Source: an uncultured Sphingopyxis sp.
Lineage (GTDB): Bacteria > Pseudomonadota > Alphaproteobacteria > Sphingomonadales > Sphingomonadaceae
Length of the DNA stretch: 64,000 nt
Direction: 5' to 3'
Assembly: GCF_900078365.1 (NCBI RefSeq)
Contig: NZ_LT598653.1
Location: 2,790,001 to 2,854,000 of the forward strand
The notes under the pieces were generated by a model. That model was not told the origin of the DNA and did no database searches. It saw only the letters and a list, made by a program, of their open reading frames with translations. Made by a program: the position numbers and the translations under genes. Below, piece after piece: positions 36,410 through 44,781 of the stretch (its first letter is position 1; the number at the start of each line of letters is the position of its first letter).

Positions 36410-37579
36410 TCATTGCGGGGTTTTCTGCATCACCGGCTTCACCTTGTCGCCGACGTTGAGGAAGGCGCCGGCGAGGGTCACGACCCGCTCGTTGCCGGTG
36501 AGGCCCGAGGCGATCGACACGCCGGCGTCGCTGACCGTGCCGACCTTGACCGGCTTGCGTTCGATCTTGTCGTCCTTGCCGACGATCAGCACGAAATTGC
36601 CTTCGGGTCCGCTCTGCACCGCGCTTTCGGGAAGCAGCGGCGCTTCGGCGGTGCCCGAGACGAGCCGCGCGTCGGCGAAACCGCCGGGACGCAGCACCGA
36701 CGAATAGGGAACCGCGATGCGCACCATGCCCTGGCGCGTGTCCATGTCGACGACCGGCGACACCTGCCACACCTGGCCGGCGATCTGGACGTCGGTGCCG
36801 ACCGGGGTGACGGTCGCGCGCGTGCCGACCTTGATGCGCGCGAGATCGGCCTCGGCCATCTGCGCGAGCATTTCCATCTCGCCGCCGCGCGCCATACGGA
36901 ACAATACGCCGCTGCCCGCGCCGACGATCTGGCCGACCTCGACCTGTCGCGTCAGCACCAGCCCCGCCGCGGGCGCGACGATGTTGAGCCGGTCGTTGCG
37001 CGCTCTCGCCTCGGCATATTGCGCCTGCGCGACGCGCACGCGCGCATTGGCGGCGTCGCGGGTCGCGCGCTTGCGGTCCATATCGGCCTTCGAGATGAAG
37101 CCGCGGCCGACGAGCGCCTGTGCGCGTTCGAGTTCGGCCTGCGCCAGTTCGGCGTCCGCCTGCGCGACGCGGATCGACGCCGCGAGGCTCGCCGCCTGCT
37201 GCGTCTGCACCGAACGGTCGATCACCGCCAGCGTCTGCCCGGCGCCGACCCACTGGCCGGGCTCGACGAGGACGCGAACGACCTCGCCGCCCTCGCCCGC
37301 GACGCCGACCGGCATTTCGCGGCGCGCCGCGATCGTGCCGTTGGCGGCGATCGCCGCCTCGACCGACACGCGGCCGGGAACGACCACGGTGACGTTCGGA
37401 ACCGCCGCGGCGCCCGCCGCCCCTTCGGCGTCAGCCGCGCCCTTGCCGCTGGTGAAGGCGTAATAGGCCGCGCCGAGCGCGAGCGCGATCAGCACCAGCG
37501 CGACGATCAGCCGCGTGCGCTTGCGCCGGCTGTCGTCGGCGTCTTCATAAAAGCTTTGCGTGCCCGCCAGGCTGTCCAT
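36410..37579 (-). CDS. RND efflux periplasmic adaptor (membrane fusion protein)
   Basis: About 389 residues. One N-terminal anchor helix (LIVALVLIALALGAAYYAF) is followed by the lipoyl half (GTIAARREMPVGVAGEGGEV), a helical hairpin rich in Ala/Glu, the second lipoyl half (NIVAPAAGLVLTRQVEVGQI) and the beta-barrel (RATVTPVGTDVQIAGQVWQV). It links the RND pump to an outer-membrane channel. The start MDSLAGTQSF at 37579 is preferred to the longer in-frame ATG at 37663. Operonic with the downstream permease. Confidence 0.92.
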   Translation of the reverse strand: MDSLAGTQSFYEDADDSRRKRTRLIVALVLIALALGAAYYAFTSGKGAADAEGAAGAAAVPNVTVVVPGRVSVEAAIAANGTIAARREMPVGVAGEGGEVVRVLVEPGQWVGAGQTLAVIDRSVQTQQAASLAASIRVAQADAELAQAELERAQALVGRGFISKADMDRKRATRDAANARVRVAQAQYAEARARNDRLNIVAPAAGLVLTRQVEVGQIVGAGSGVLFRMARGGEMEMLAQMAEADLARIKVGTRATVTPVGTDVQIAGQVWQVSPVVDMDTRQGMVRIAVPYSSVLRPGGFADARLVSGTAEAPLLPESAVQSGPEGNFVLIVGKDDKIERKPVKVGTVSDAGVSIASGLTGNERVVTLAGAFLNVGDKVKPVMQKTPQ

Positions 37580-37705
37580 CGAATCCACTTTCCGCTCGTA
37601 GTTCACGCCGAAAATCCTCCCTGCCTTGCGCGGCATCATGATGCGGAAGGCGCGAGCGCCCACCCCCTTCGATCCCGCACGACAGGATCAATCCTCTGTC
37701 GAGGT

Positions 37706-37734
37706 GTATTACCTAATTAAATCACCACTGGCAA
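37706..37734 (-). promoter_or_regulatory. Candidate sigma-70-type promoter for the RND operon
   Basis: On the minus strand, TTGCCA and TAATAC are spaced by 17 bases, close to the TTGACA/TATAAT consensus. The AT-rich core ATTTAATTAG could also be an operator. It is 127 bases upstream of the chosen adaptor start. Confidence 0.4.
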
Positions 37735-37819
37735 GAGGCGAAACTTCGCCAACCCCCATGCGCCCCGGAGCGCGCGCCATAGACGCCTTGTCCTGCGATT
37801 TCCAGTGGTTGCGGGCATG

Positions 37820-37857
37820 AAAAAGGGCGGCGCGCCCTTGCGGCGGCCGCCCTTTTC
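37820..37857 (-). terminator. Rho-independent terminator after the first GlsB-like gene
   Basis: An 11-bp stem (37821-37831 with 37846-37856) ends, on the minus strand, in a run of T. It lies 40 bases beyond the GlsB-like stop at 37898. Confidence 0.7.
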
Positions 37858-37897
37858 TTCGCGCCGGCCGATGCGGCCGACTATGACCGTCCGGCGG

Positions 37898-38170
37898 TCA
37901 GCGCACGCGGCCGCGGCGCACGAGGTTGACGATCCCGAGCAGGATCACGGCGCCGAGAAAGGCGGTGAGCAAGGTCATCGGATCAAAGGCGTCGCCGCGC
38001 AAATGGCCGCCGCCAAGGAAGCTGCCGAACAGGAAGCGGCCGAGGATCGACCCGATACAGCCGACGACGATGTTCAGGAAAATCCCCTGCTGCGCGTCGG
38101 TGCGCATCACGATGCTGGCAAGCCAGCCGATGATGCCGCCCATGATGATTGCGATAATCCACGTAAGCAT
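37898..38170 (-). CDS. GlsB/YeaQ/YmgE family stress-response membrane protein (copy 1)
   Basis: A 90-residue protein of the transglycosylase-associated (GlsB/YeaQ/YmgE) family with three hydrophobic segments: IIAIIMGGIIGWLASIVMRT, NIVVGCIGSILGRFLFGSFL and LLTAFLGAVILLGIVNLV. Members are small inner-membrane proteins induced by stress, with no known enzymatic role. A near-identical layout is found in the next gene upstream (38293-38556), so the two are tandem paralogs. The predicted start follows a run of C and AT-rich sequence. Confidence 0.88.
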   Translation of the reverse strand: MLTWIIAIIMGGIIGWLASIVMRTDAQQGIFLNIVVGCIGSILGRFLFGSFLGGGHLRGDAFDPMTLLTAFLGAVILLGIVNLVRRGRVR

Positions 38171-38292
38171 AATATGACCCCCTAAGATCGTATTGGCGCC
38201 TGACCCTGCAGGCCTGTCCTTGGTAACCCAAATATCTGAAATCGCCTAGCGGAATGGCGGCGGCGGAATGCGGCCATCCGCCGCCGTTCCGA

Positions 38293-38556
38293 TCAGCGGA
38301 CGCTGCCGCGCCGGATCAGGTTGATGATCCCGAGCAGCACCACCGCGCCGATAAAGGCCCAGAGCAGCCCGACCGGGCTGAAGGTGTCGAGGCTCGCCCC
38401 CATGCCGAAGAAACTGCCGAGAAAATTGCCCAGGAACGCGCCGACGATCCCGACGACGACATTCAGGATGATGCCCTGTTGCGCATCGGTGCGCATGACG
38501 ATGCTCGCCAGCCAGCCGATGATGCCGCCGACGATCAATGTGATGATCAAACCCAT
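38293..38556 (-). CDS. GlsB/YeaQ/YmgE family stress-response membrane protein (copy 2)
   Basis: An 87-residue paralog of the neighbouring gene, sharing GGIIGWLASIVMRTDAQQGI and the C-terminal NLIRRGSVR-type tail; the middle loop differs (SFFGMGASLDTFSPVGLLWA). Three predicted membrane helices. A 122-bp gap separates the copies, so each may have its own promoter. No recognisable EcfG-type general-stress promoter was seen upstream. Confidence 0.88.
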   Translation of the reverse strand: MGLIITLIVGGIIGWLASIVMRTDAQQGIILNVVVGIVGAFLGNFLGSFFGMGASLDTFSPVGLLWAFIGAVVLLGIINLIRRGSVR

Positions 38557-38902
38557 GATTTTCCCTTCCCTGAACCGGCCGGGCGCGCGCCGGGGGCCGG
38601 CGATTGTCGAAACGTCCGGTCGTACCCGGACATCGCTTCAGCGATATCGAAACAATGCGGTCGGGGCTCGAAAGGTTCCCGGCCGGCCCGTCCGGGCGCG
38701 GCCGGGAAAAGGGGGATCGGTTCCTGATCGGGAACGTCTCCGGGTCGCAAGATGGCACTAAGCAGCCGCGTTTGACGCTGGTGTGACGAAAATCACCGCC
38801 GCGAAAATAATTGGCGCGCGCGAAGGAGGGACCGGAAGACAGAAGGCGGGGATGCACGCGAGATAGCGCGATGGCGCAGACGGGAGCACCGTCCCCTTAT
38901 GT

Positions 38903-39028
38903 CGTCATCCCGGCGAAGGCCGGGACCTCGCCGGTGCGTCAGGACGAGACGATGGGATCCCGGCCTTCCGCCTTCGGCGGAAGTTTATCCTGAGCGCCTG
39001 CAAGGCAGTCGAAGGGCCGGGATAACGC
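38903..39028. repeat. Dispersed inverted repeat split by a second repeat
   Basis: The left arm (cgtcatcccggcgaaggccg) and right arm (tcccggccttc... gccgggataacg) of a family-B-like palindrome are present, but the right arm is interrupted by about 50 bp reading ccgccttcggcggaagttta and tcctgagcgcctgcaaggca, which looks like another sphingomonad intergenic repeat. Confidence 0.6.
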
Positions 39029-39251
39029 GTCAATGAAGATCATCGAACTCCAGAGCACCCGGCGGCAGCCGGGCCGGCACCCGCCCGCCCGGCGCATGCG
39101 AAATGGGGGCCGGCATCGCTGCCAACCCCCACTATCCGGTTTTGCCCTGCCGGCTCCGTCCCGCTTCATCCCGGTCCGCTTCTCTTGCGATCAGCGGCCC
39201 GCAAAACGATGCGTCGCGGCGCCCGCCGGAGCAATCCGGCGACGGTTTGGT

Positions 39252-39271
39252 CGGCCCCCTTTCGGGGGCCG
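39252..39271. other. Strong GC hairpin with TTTC loop
   Basis: An 8-bp perfect stem (CGGCCCCC with GGGGGCCG) closed by a TTTC tetraloop. There is no T-run on either side. It may stabilise an RNA from the gene-poor region. Confidence 0.4.
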
Positions 39272-39576
39272 GCCGCACCTGGAAAGCCCTTCATCATCTC
39301 TTCTTGCGTCCGCCGAAGCGGTCGCTGTCCAAGCGATGGACTGCATTTCCCGTACCCGATCGGGTTCGTATCAACTCGTGGGAATCGCTACGTTCCGTGA
39401 TCAGGCTATCGGTCGATTTCCTCGTCCGTCCGTCCGTTCTCTTCCGGCTAGTCTTGCAACTACCCTTGATGTCCCGGTGGTCCGACGTCTCTGTCGTCCG
39501 ATGATTGGAAGCTGACATGAAGCGTTCGGAGCGCCAACAAAAAAAGCGCCAAAAGCCGCCCGAAACCGCCCGCGCT

Positions 39577-39645
39577 TGTGGATAAGTCCGGCATTAGCAA
39601 CAAGCGGATTCGTTGCAGCAATATTGCAACAACATTGCAGCATTT
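39577..39645. other. DnaA box with three tandem 11-bp repeats
   Basis: A perfect DnaA box (TGTGGATAA, complement of TTATCCACA) at 39577-39585 is followed 28 bases on by three head-to-tail 11-mers at 39613-39623, 39624-39634 and 39635-39645 (TTGCARCAWYW), with a degenerate relative at 39594-39604. The 11-bp spacing places all on one face of the helix, as in iteron-like binding arrays. No rep or partition gene is near. Confidence 0.45.
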
Positions 39646-39713
39646 CTGGAGCCCCTCGCCGAACCGACTCGGGGCGCCAGATGACGGAAGCAGGACGGGA
39701 CTCGCCCGCCGCG

Positions 39714-39747
39714 AAAAAAGAGAGCGGGCTCCGCAGGACCCGCTCTC
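39714..39747 (-). terminator. Rho-independent terminator after the OmpA-family gene
   Basis: A 9-bp stem (39720-39728 with 39739-39747) followed on the minus strand by TTTTTT. It lies 22 bases beyond the stop at 39770. Confidence 0.75.
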
Positions 39748-39769
39748 CATGATTGCCACATAATATGTA

Positions 39770-40867
39770 TCAGCCTTTCACGGTCACCTCGACCCGGCGC
39801 GCCGCCGAATTGTCGGTGCCGGAGGTCGTCGCCTCGGCGGGTTTCTCGAGCACCACCCTTTCCGGTGCGAAGCCGAGTTTCTCAAGCGCCGCCTTCACGC
39901 TCTGCGCCCGGTTCTTCGACAGTTCGGCATTGGCGGCCGCGTTGCCCGTCGGATCGTTATAGCCCGACACGGCCAGCGTCGCGGCCGGATTGCCGTCGAG
40001 ATAGGCCTTCACCCCCGCCGCCGCGGTGGACAGGTCGTTCGACACTTCCGACTTTCCGGTGTCGAAATAGACCGTCAGCATCGGCTTGCCCTCGCGATCC
40101 GCCGCGACGACGCCCGCGCCTTCCGGAATGGCGGCGGTCGCGGCCGTTCCCGTCGCGCTGCCGGCCGGCGCGACGGTTTCGCTGACGGCGGCTTCGTCGG
40201 TCGGCGGCGCCACGGCGGCTTCCTGCTTCGAGCAATAGCGCAGCCCGAAGAAGATCAACGCCGCAAGGACCAGCGCGAGAAGGAGCCAGCCCAGCCAGCC
40301 CATGCCGCCACCGGCCTTTTCATCATCGCCGCTCGAATAGGCGGTTTGCGGCGCCGAAGGGGGAGGTGGCGGCGCGGCGGGCGCAGGATCGGCCGCGGAA
40401 CTCGCGGCGACCGCACCGCCGGCCCCCAGGCCCGCTGCGGCGAGCGGCGCGACGGGCGCGGTCTCCCCTTCGTTCGTGCCGGCATCGCCGGCTCCACCCG
40501 CGGCGGCCAATCCGGCCGCACCGGCAACACCCGCGGCGCCAGCGGCACCGCCAAAGAGGCCGAGCAGGCCGAAATGCTGCGCGAGAAGATAGTAAACGGT
40601 GACGCGGTTCTTTGTCCGGTCTTCCTTCATCCGCTCGCCGACACCGGCGATCGCGGCATCGAGCGTCGCGTCATCGTCGGTCAATCCAAGCTTCTTTTTG
40701 AGGAAATTCTCGCGAACCCGGTCGGTCTCCTTTTTGTCGCTGAAGGAAACGAGCGAGGAATCGCGGTTCCGAAGCGCGATGCCGAGATATTTGACGATCG
40801 CCGACACCACCGCCTCGTCGGCGTCCGCGACATATTTCCTGACATCCGCCAGCCAATCTTCTGCCAT
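39770..40867 (-). CDS. DUF2853-transmembrane-OmpA fusion protein
   Basis: A 365-residue protein with an unusual domain order. Residues 5-104 match DUF2853 (VRKYVADADEAVVSAIVKYL, ENFLKKKLGLTDDDATLDAA, KNRVTVYYLLAQHFG). An Ala/Gly/Pro-rich linker follows, then one helix at 189-209 (GWLGWLLLALVLAALIFFGL), and an OmpA-like peptidoglycan-binding domain at about 255-365 (MLTVYFDTGKSEVSNDLS, VSGYNDPTG, NAELSKNRAQSVKAALEKLG). DUF2853 would be cytoplasmic and OmpA periplasmic, so it could tie the cell wall to a cytoplasmic partner. DUF2853 is usually a free-standing protein of about 110 residues. Monocistronic with a good terminator. Confidence 0.85.
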   Translation of the reverse strand: MAEDWLADVRKYVADADEAVVSAIVKYLGIALRNRDSSLVSFSDKKETDRVRENFLKKKLGLTDDDATLDAAIAGVGERMKEDRTKNRVTVYYLLAQHFGLLGLFGGAAGAAGVAGAAGLAAAGGAGDAGTNEGETAPVAPLAAAGLGAGGAVAASSAADPAPAAPPPPPSAPQTAYSSGDDEKAGGGMGWLGWLLLALVLAALIFFGLRYCSKQEAAVAPPTDEAAVSETVAPAGSATGTAATAAIPEGAGVVAADREGKPMLTVYFDTGKSEVSNDLSTAAAGVKAYLDGNPAATLAVSGYNDPTGNAAANAELSKNRAQSVKAALEKLGFAPERVVLEKPAEATTSGTDNSAARRVEVTVKG

Positions 40868-40996
40868 GCGATTATCCTCCTGCCAGACGCAAGGGTTCGC
40901 CGTCAGACGCTCGCACGGGGGGCGAGACTCACGTCTTAGAAGCCGGAACTTATATCATTTTCCGGAAATGCAATATCGCAGCCCCGGGCGTCCGCC

Positions 40997-41986
<990 letters not shown>

Positions 41987-42053
41987 GGCATTTCCTTATA
42001 TGGCTTAGCCTTGGCGCCCCCCTACACCCTGCCCCGCGGCAGGGCAACGCGGC

Positions 42054-42767
42054 TCAACCGCCGGCCAGCCACGTCGTGAGCGCGATGACGGGGGGCGTCA
42101 TCGACAGCAGCGATATGGCGACGCGCGTCGCGATGACAACCGCCGCGATCGCCCATGTCGCCGGATGCACCGCGCCGCGGGTCCGCCGATCATAGGCCGC
42201 GACGACCGCGACGGCGGCCAGCTGGCATAGCGCGACCGCCGGTTCCGCCCAGGGTCCCATCAGCGGGATGGGGAGCAGCCGCCCCAGCGCGGGTTCAAGG
42301 ATGACGATCGTCGCGCCGATCATCAGCCGCCGGTGCCAGTCGGTCGCGCGCCGCCGCCGGAGCGCCCAGGCGACCATCGCGCCGAAGACCAGCGACTCGG
42401 TCACGGTCAGCGCGAGGAAATAGGGCGGCGTGAAGAAGGGCGGAAAACGGTTCAGCATCAGTGACGCGACACCGGTGAAGACGCCGAGGCCGGTGATGAA
42501 GATCGCCAGCAGCCCGCCAATCCGCCCGAGTTGACGATGCCGCGCCCGATTGCCCCGCGACACCAGCACCGGCTGCGCGATCAGCAGCGCCAGCCAGGCG
42601 AGCATCGCGGCGCCATGGACATGAACCCAAAAGGGCGCCGCGACTGGATCGACGAAGCCCCGGAGCGCGAATTGCAGAAAGCCGAAGACGATGAAGACCG
42701 CGAGGCCGATCGCCATGCGATGCCAGAAAAGCTCGGCGCGCGCGGCGCCCCCTGCCGTTGTAGCCAT
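42054..42767 (-). CDS. Multi-pass membrane protein of unknown function
   Basis: A 237-residue protein with about seven hydrophobic helices. A conserved-looking His cluster occurs in FWVHVHGAAMLAWLALLIAQ and the following RHRQLGRIGG, a pattern seen in an uncharacterised family of proteobacterial membrane proteins and possibly a heme or metal site. Function cannot be assigned. Located between nadA and the DUF4230 gene on the same strand; the 66-bp gap to the latter suggests separate or loose transcription. Confidence 0.75.
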   Translation of the reverse strand: MATTAGGAARAELFWHRMAIGLAVFIVFGFLQFALRGFVDPVAAPFWVHVHGAAMLAWLALLIAQPVLVSRGNRARHRQLGRIGGLLAIFITGLGVFTGVASLMLNRFPPFFTPPYFLALTVTESLVFGAMVAWALRRRRATDWHRRLMIGATIVILEPALGRLLPIPLMGPWAEPAVALCQLAAVAVVAAYDRRTRGAVHPATWAIAAVVIATRVAISLLSMTPPVIALTTWLAGG

Positions 42768-42833
42768 GCCCGTTTCCCCTGCCCGACCCGGCGCGAGGAT
42801 AACGCAGCCGCGAAAGCGCGAAAAGCCGGGTTT

Positions 42834-43442
42834 TTACTCAGGATCGGCGAAGCGCGCGGTCACCTTGGCATCGATGCCGGCGGCCTTGAGCGGCATGGCG
42901 AAGCTCTGCTCGACCGCGGTGCGCGCCGCGCCCTGGGCAAGGCGCATCGGCGTCGCGCCTTTCGCCTGCTTGATCAATTCCTCCTGCGCATTCTTGCGGT
43001 TGGCGGCGTCGAGCACCCGCTCGGCATCGGTCAGCGTCAGCAATATCTCGCCATCGCGATATTCGCTGATCGCATCGATATCGATCTCGGGACCCGCGAG
43101 CCGCAGCGGCGGCAGCGTGACGGTCAGCGCACCCGCCGCCGCGTTCCAGTCGAGATCCGACTGTTCGAGTTTGCCGAGGTCGAGTTCATAGCGGACGGTG
43201 CCCGGCATGATCAGCGTCTTCTTCGCGCTGAGCCCGAGCCGGCTCTGCGTCGAGGTCACCACCGCAACATAGCGCGCGGTGAAAGGCACCAGCACATTCT
43301 GTTCCTGCAATCCCTGCAGGCTCGCCGCGACGACGGTTTCGGGGTCAGTGCCCCGCTGCCAGTCCTGCCAGGCGCGCCAGCCGAAGAACAGCGCGAGCGC
43401 GAGGATCGCAACGAGCGCGGCGCGGAACAGGCCCTTGCTCAT
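42834..43442 (-). CDS. DUF4230 domain protein
   Basis: A 202-residue protein with one N-terminal membrane anchor (GLFRAALVAILALALFFGWR) and an extracytoplasmic DUF4230 domain (VPFTARYVAVVTSTQSRLGL, KTLIMPGTVRYELDLGKLEQ, LPPLRLAGPEIDIDAI). The family has no known function. It overlaps the upstream MBL-fold gene by 4 bases, so the two are one operon. Confidence 0.85.
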   Translation of the reverse strand: MSKGLFRAALVAILALALFFGWRAWQDWQRGTDPETVVAASLQGLQEQNVLVPFTARYVAVVTSTQSRLGLSAKKTLIMPGTVRYELDLGKLEQSDLDWNAAAGALTVTLPPLRLAGPEIDIDAISEYRDGEILLTLTDAERVLDAANRKNAQEELIKQAKGATPMRLAQGAARTAVEQSFAMPLKAAGIDAKVTARFADPE

Positions 43443-44359
43443 GCCACCAGCCGCCAGCTTTCGGCGTCGCGCGCGACGCGGCCGCGATTTTCGAGATCGA
43501 TCAGATGCGCGAGCACCGATCGGCCGGCGGCGCCCGTCAGCCGCGGGTCGAGCCCCTTGTACATATGTTTCACCATCTCGGGGATGACGCTTGTGCCCTT
43601 TTCGAGTTCCCGCAAGATCTGCCGCTCGCGCTGTTTGCGGTGGCCGAGCATCCCGCGCACCAGCTGCCGCGGCCGCGTCACCGCGGGGCCGTGCGCGGGG
43701 TAATAGACGCGGTCATCGCGGTCGTAGAGTTTTGACAGGCTCGCCATATAGGCCGCCATGTCGCCGTCGGGCGGGCTGACGACGCTGGTCGACCAGGCCA
43801 TCACATGATCGCCGGTGAACAGCGCCCCTGTCTCGACCAGCGCGAAACAGAGGTGGTTCGAGGTGTGCCCCGGCGTCGCGACCGCCTCGATCGTCCAGCC
43901 GTCGCCCGAAATCCGCTCACCGTCGGTCAGGATGCGGTCGGGCGCATAGTCGGCGTCGAAAGCCGAATCGGCGCGCGGGCCATCGTCGTTGAGCGCCAGC
44001 GGCGCGCAGCCGATGATCGGTGCGCCGGTCGCTTCCTTGAGCGGCGCGGCGGCAGGCGAATGATCGCGGTGGGTGTGCGTGCAGAGGATCGCCGCGACGC
44101 GCTGGCCCTCGACCGCGCGCAGGATCGCATCGACATGCCCCGCGCCGTTGATGTCGGCGGGATCGCCGATGCTGAGTCCCGATCCGGTCGGCCCCGGATC
44201 GATCACCGCGACGTCGCTACCCGCGCCGACGATCCACGTCTGCGTCCCGGTGAAAGTATAGGGCGACGGGTTCGGCGCGAGCACACGGCGCACCAGCGGC
44301 TCGTGCTGCTCGCACTCGCCGGCGCGGATGCTGTCGGGCCAGGGCTTTTCTTCGCTCAT
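43439..44359 (-). CDS. MBL-fold metallo-hydrolase (LACTB2/glyoxalase II-like)
   Basis: About 306 residues. The metallo-beta-lactamase core has the zinc motif ILCTHTHRDHSPAAAPLKEA (HxHxDH), the second-shell His in VATPGHTSNHLCFAL and the Asp in GALFTGDHVMAWS. A C-terminal helical extension (VRGMLGHRKQRERQILRELE) with a winged-helix-like tail is typical of the LACTB2-like subgroup. Family members include RNA endonucleases and thioester hydrolases. Start MSEEKPWPDS at 44359 is preferred over upstream in-frame ATGs at 44368 and 44425. Confidence 0.88.
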   Translation of the reverse strand: MSEEKPWPDSIRAGECEQHEPLVRRVLAPNPSPYTFTGTQTWIVGAGSDVAVIDPGPTGSGLSIGDPADINGAGHVDAILRAVEGQRVAAILCTHTHRDHSPAAAPLKEATGAPIIGCAPLALNDDGPRADSAFDADYAPDRILTDGERISGDGWTIEAVATPGHTSNHLCFALVETGALFTGDHVMAWSTSVVSPPDGDMAAYMASLSKLYDRDDRVYYPAHGPAVTRPRQLVRGMLGHRKQRERQILRELEKGTSVIPEMVKHMYKGLDPRLTGAAGRSVLAHLIDLENRGRVARDAESWRLVA

Positions 44360-44480
44360 GCCCTTCATGTGGCATCGCGCGCCGCGAAGGAAAAGAGGTG
44401 GCGATGAAAGATCACCGGAATGCACGGATTTGAGTTTTTTTCGGCAAGATAGCTTTCGACCGGTAGTTGCCCTCTCCTAG

Positions 44481-44619
44481 TCAAGCCCCTCCCCTTCAGG
44501 GGAGGGGCAACGCAGACTTGGCAGCTTGCTGCCTAGTCGCCGTGGGGTGGGGGCTATCGGCCTCGCGCAAAGGCCGATGGCCCCCACCCCAACCCCTCCC
44601 CTGAAGGGGAGGGGCTTGA
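44481..44619. repeat. Inverted repeat built of two GC hairpins
   Basis: The hairpin text agcccctccc/gggaggggct occurs in both arms, at 44484-44508 and 44594-44618, enclosing about 85 bp. It fills much of the 420-bp gap between the MBL and BlaR1-like genes, in which no gene was seen. A related single hairpin lies at 15024-15054. Confidence 0.65.
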
Positions 44620-44781
44620 TGGATCGCAACGTCCGCTATCCACCCCAAAAGCGGGCGCCGCCTCCATAGCCCCATCCGCGAAAAAGGGAGCGGCACGGGC
44701 CGCCCCCTTTCCCCGCCCCTGCCGCCGGCTCCACCGGGGAGCAGAAGCCGGCGTCGAAGCTGGTCGGGCCAAGTTGAGAAT

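Larger units (their letters stand above)
38557..39713. other. Gene-poor region of about 1.15 kb
   Basis: No convincing gene was found here. The region holds a nested pair of dispersed repeats (38903-39028), a strong TTTC-loop hairpin (39252-39271), a stretch of lower GC (about 39290-39520) and a DnaA-box plus 11-bp repeats (39577-39645). The best small frame is 39294-39518 on the minus strand (74 residues, Arg/Ser/Thr-rich, ending DSDRFGGRKKR). It has no neighbour-like codon bias and no family match, so it is not called as a gene. Confidence 0.5.

Noticed and set aside
38557..38800. EcfG-type general stress promoter upstream of the second GlsB-like gene
   Set aside because: GGAAC occurs, but no CGTT lies at 16-17 bp in the right orientation.
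39033..39515. A 160-residue plus-strand frame in the gene-poor region
   Set aside because: Pro/Arg-rich, no bias, no family, overlaps an opposite frame of equal quality.
39577..39645. Plasmid or chromosome replication origin
   Set aside because: Only one DnaA box, no clear AT-rich unwinding element, no rep, parAB or dnaA-linked gene. Kept as a site of interest only.
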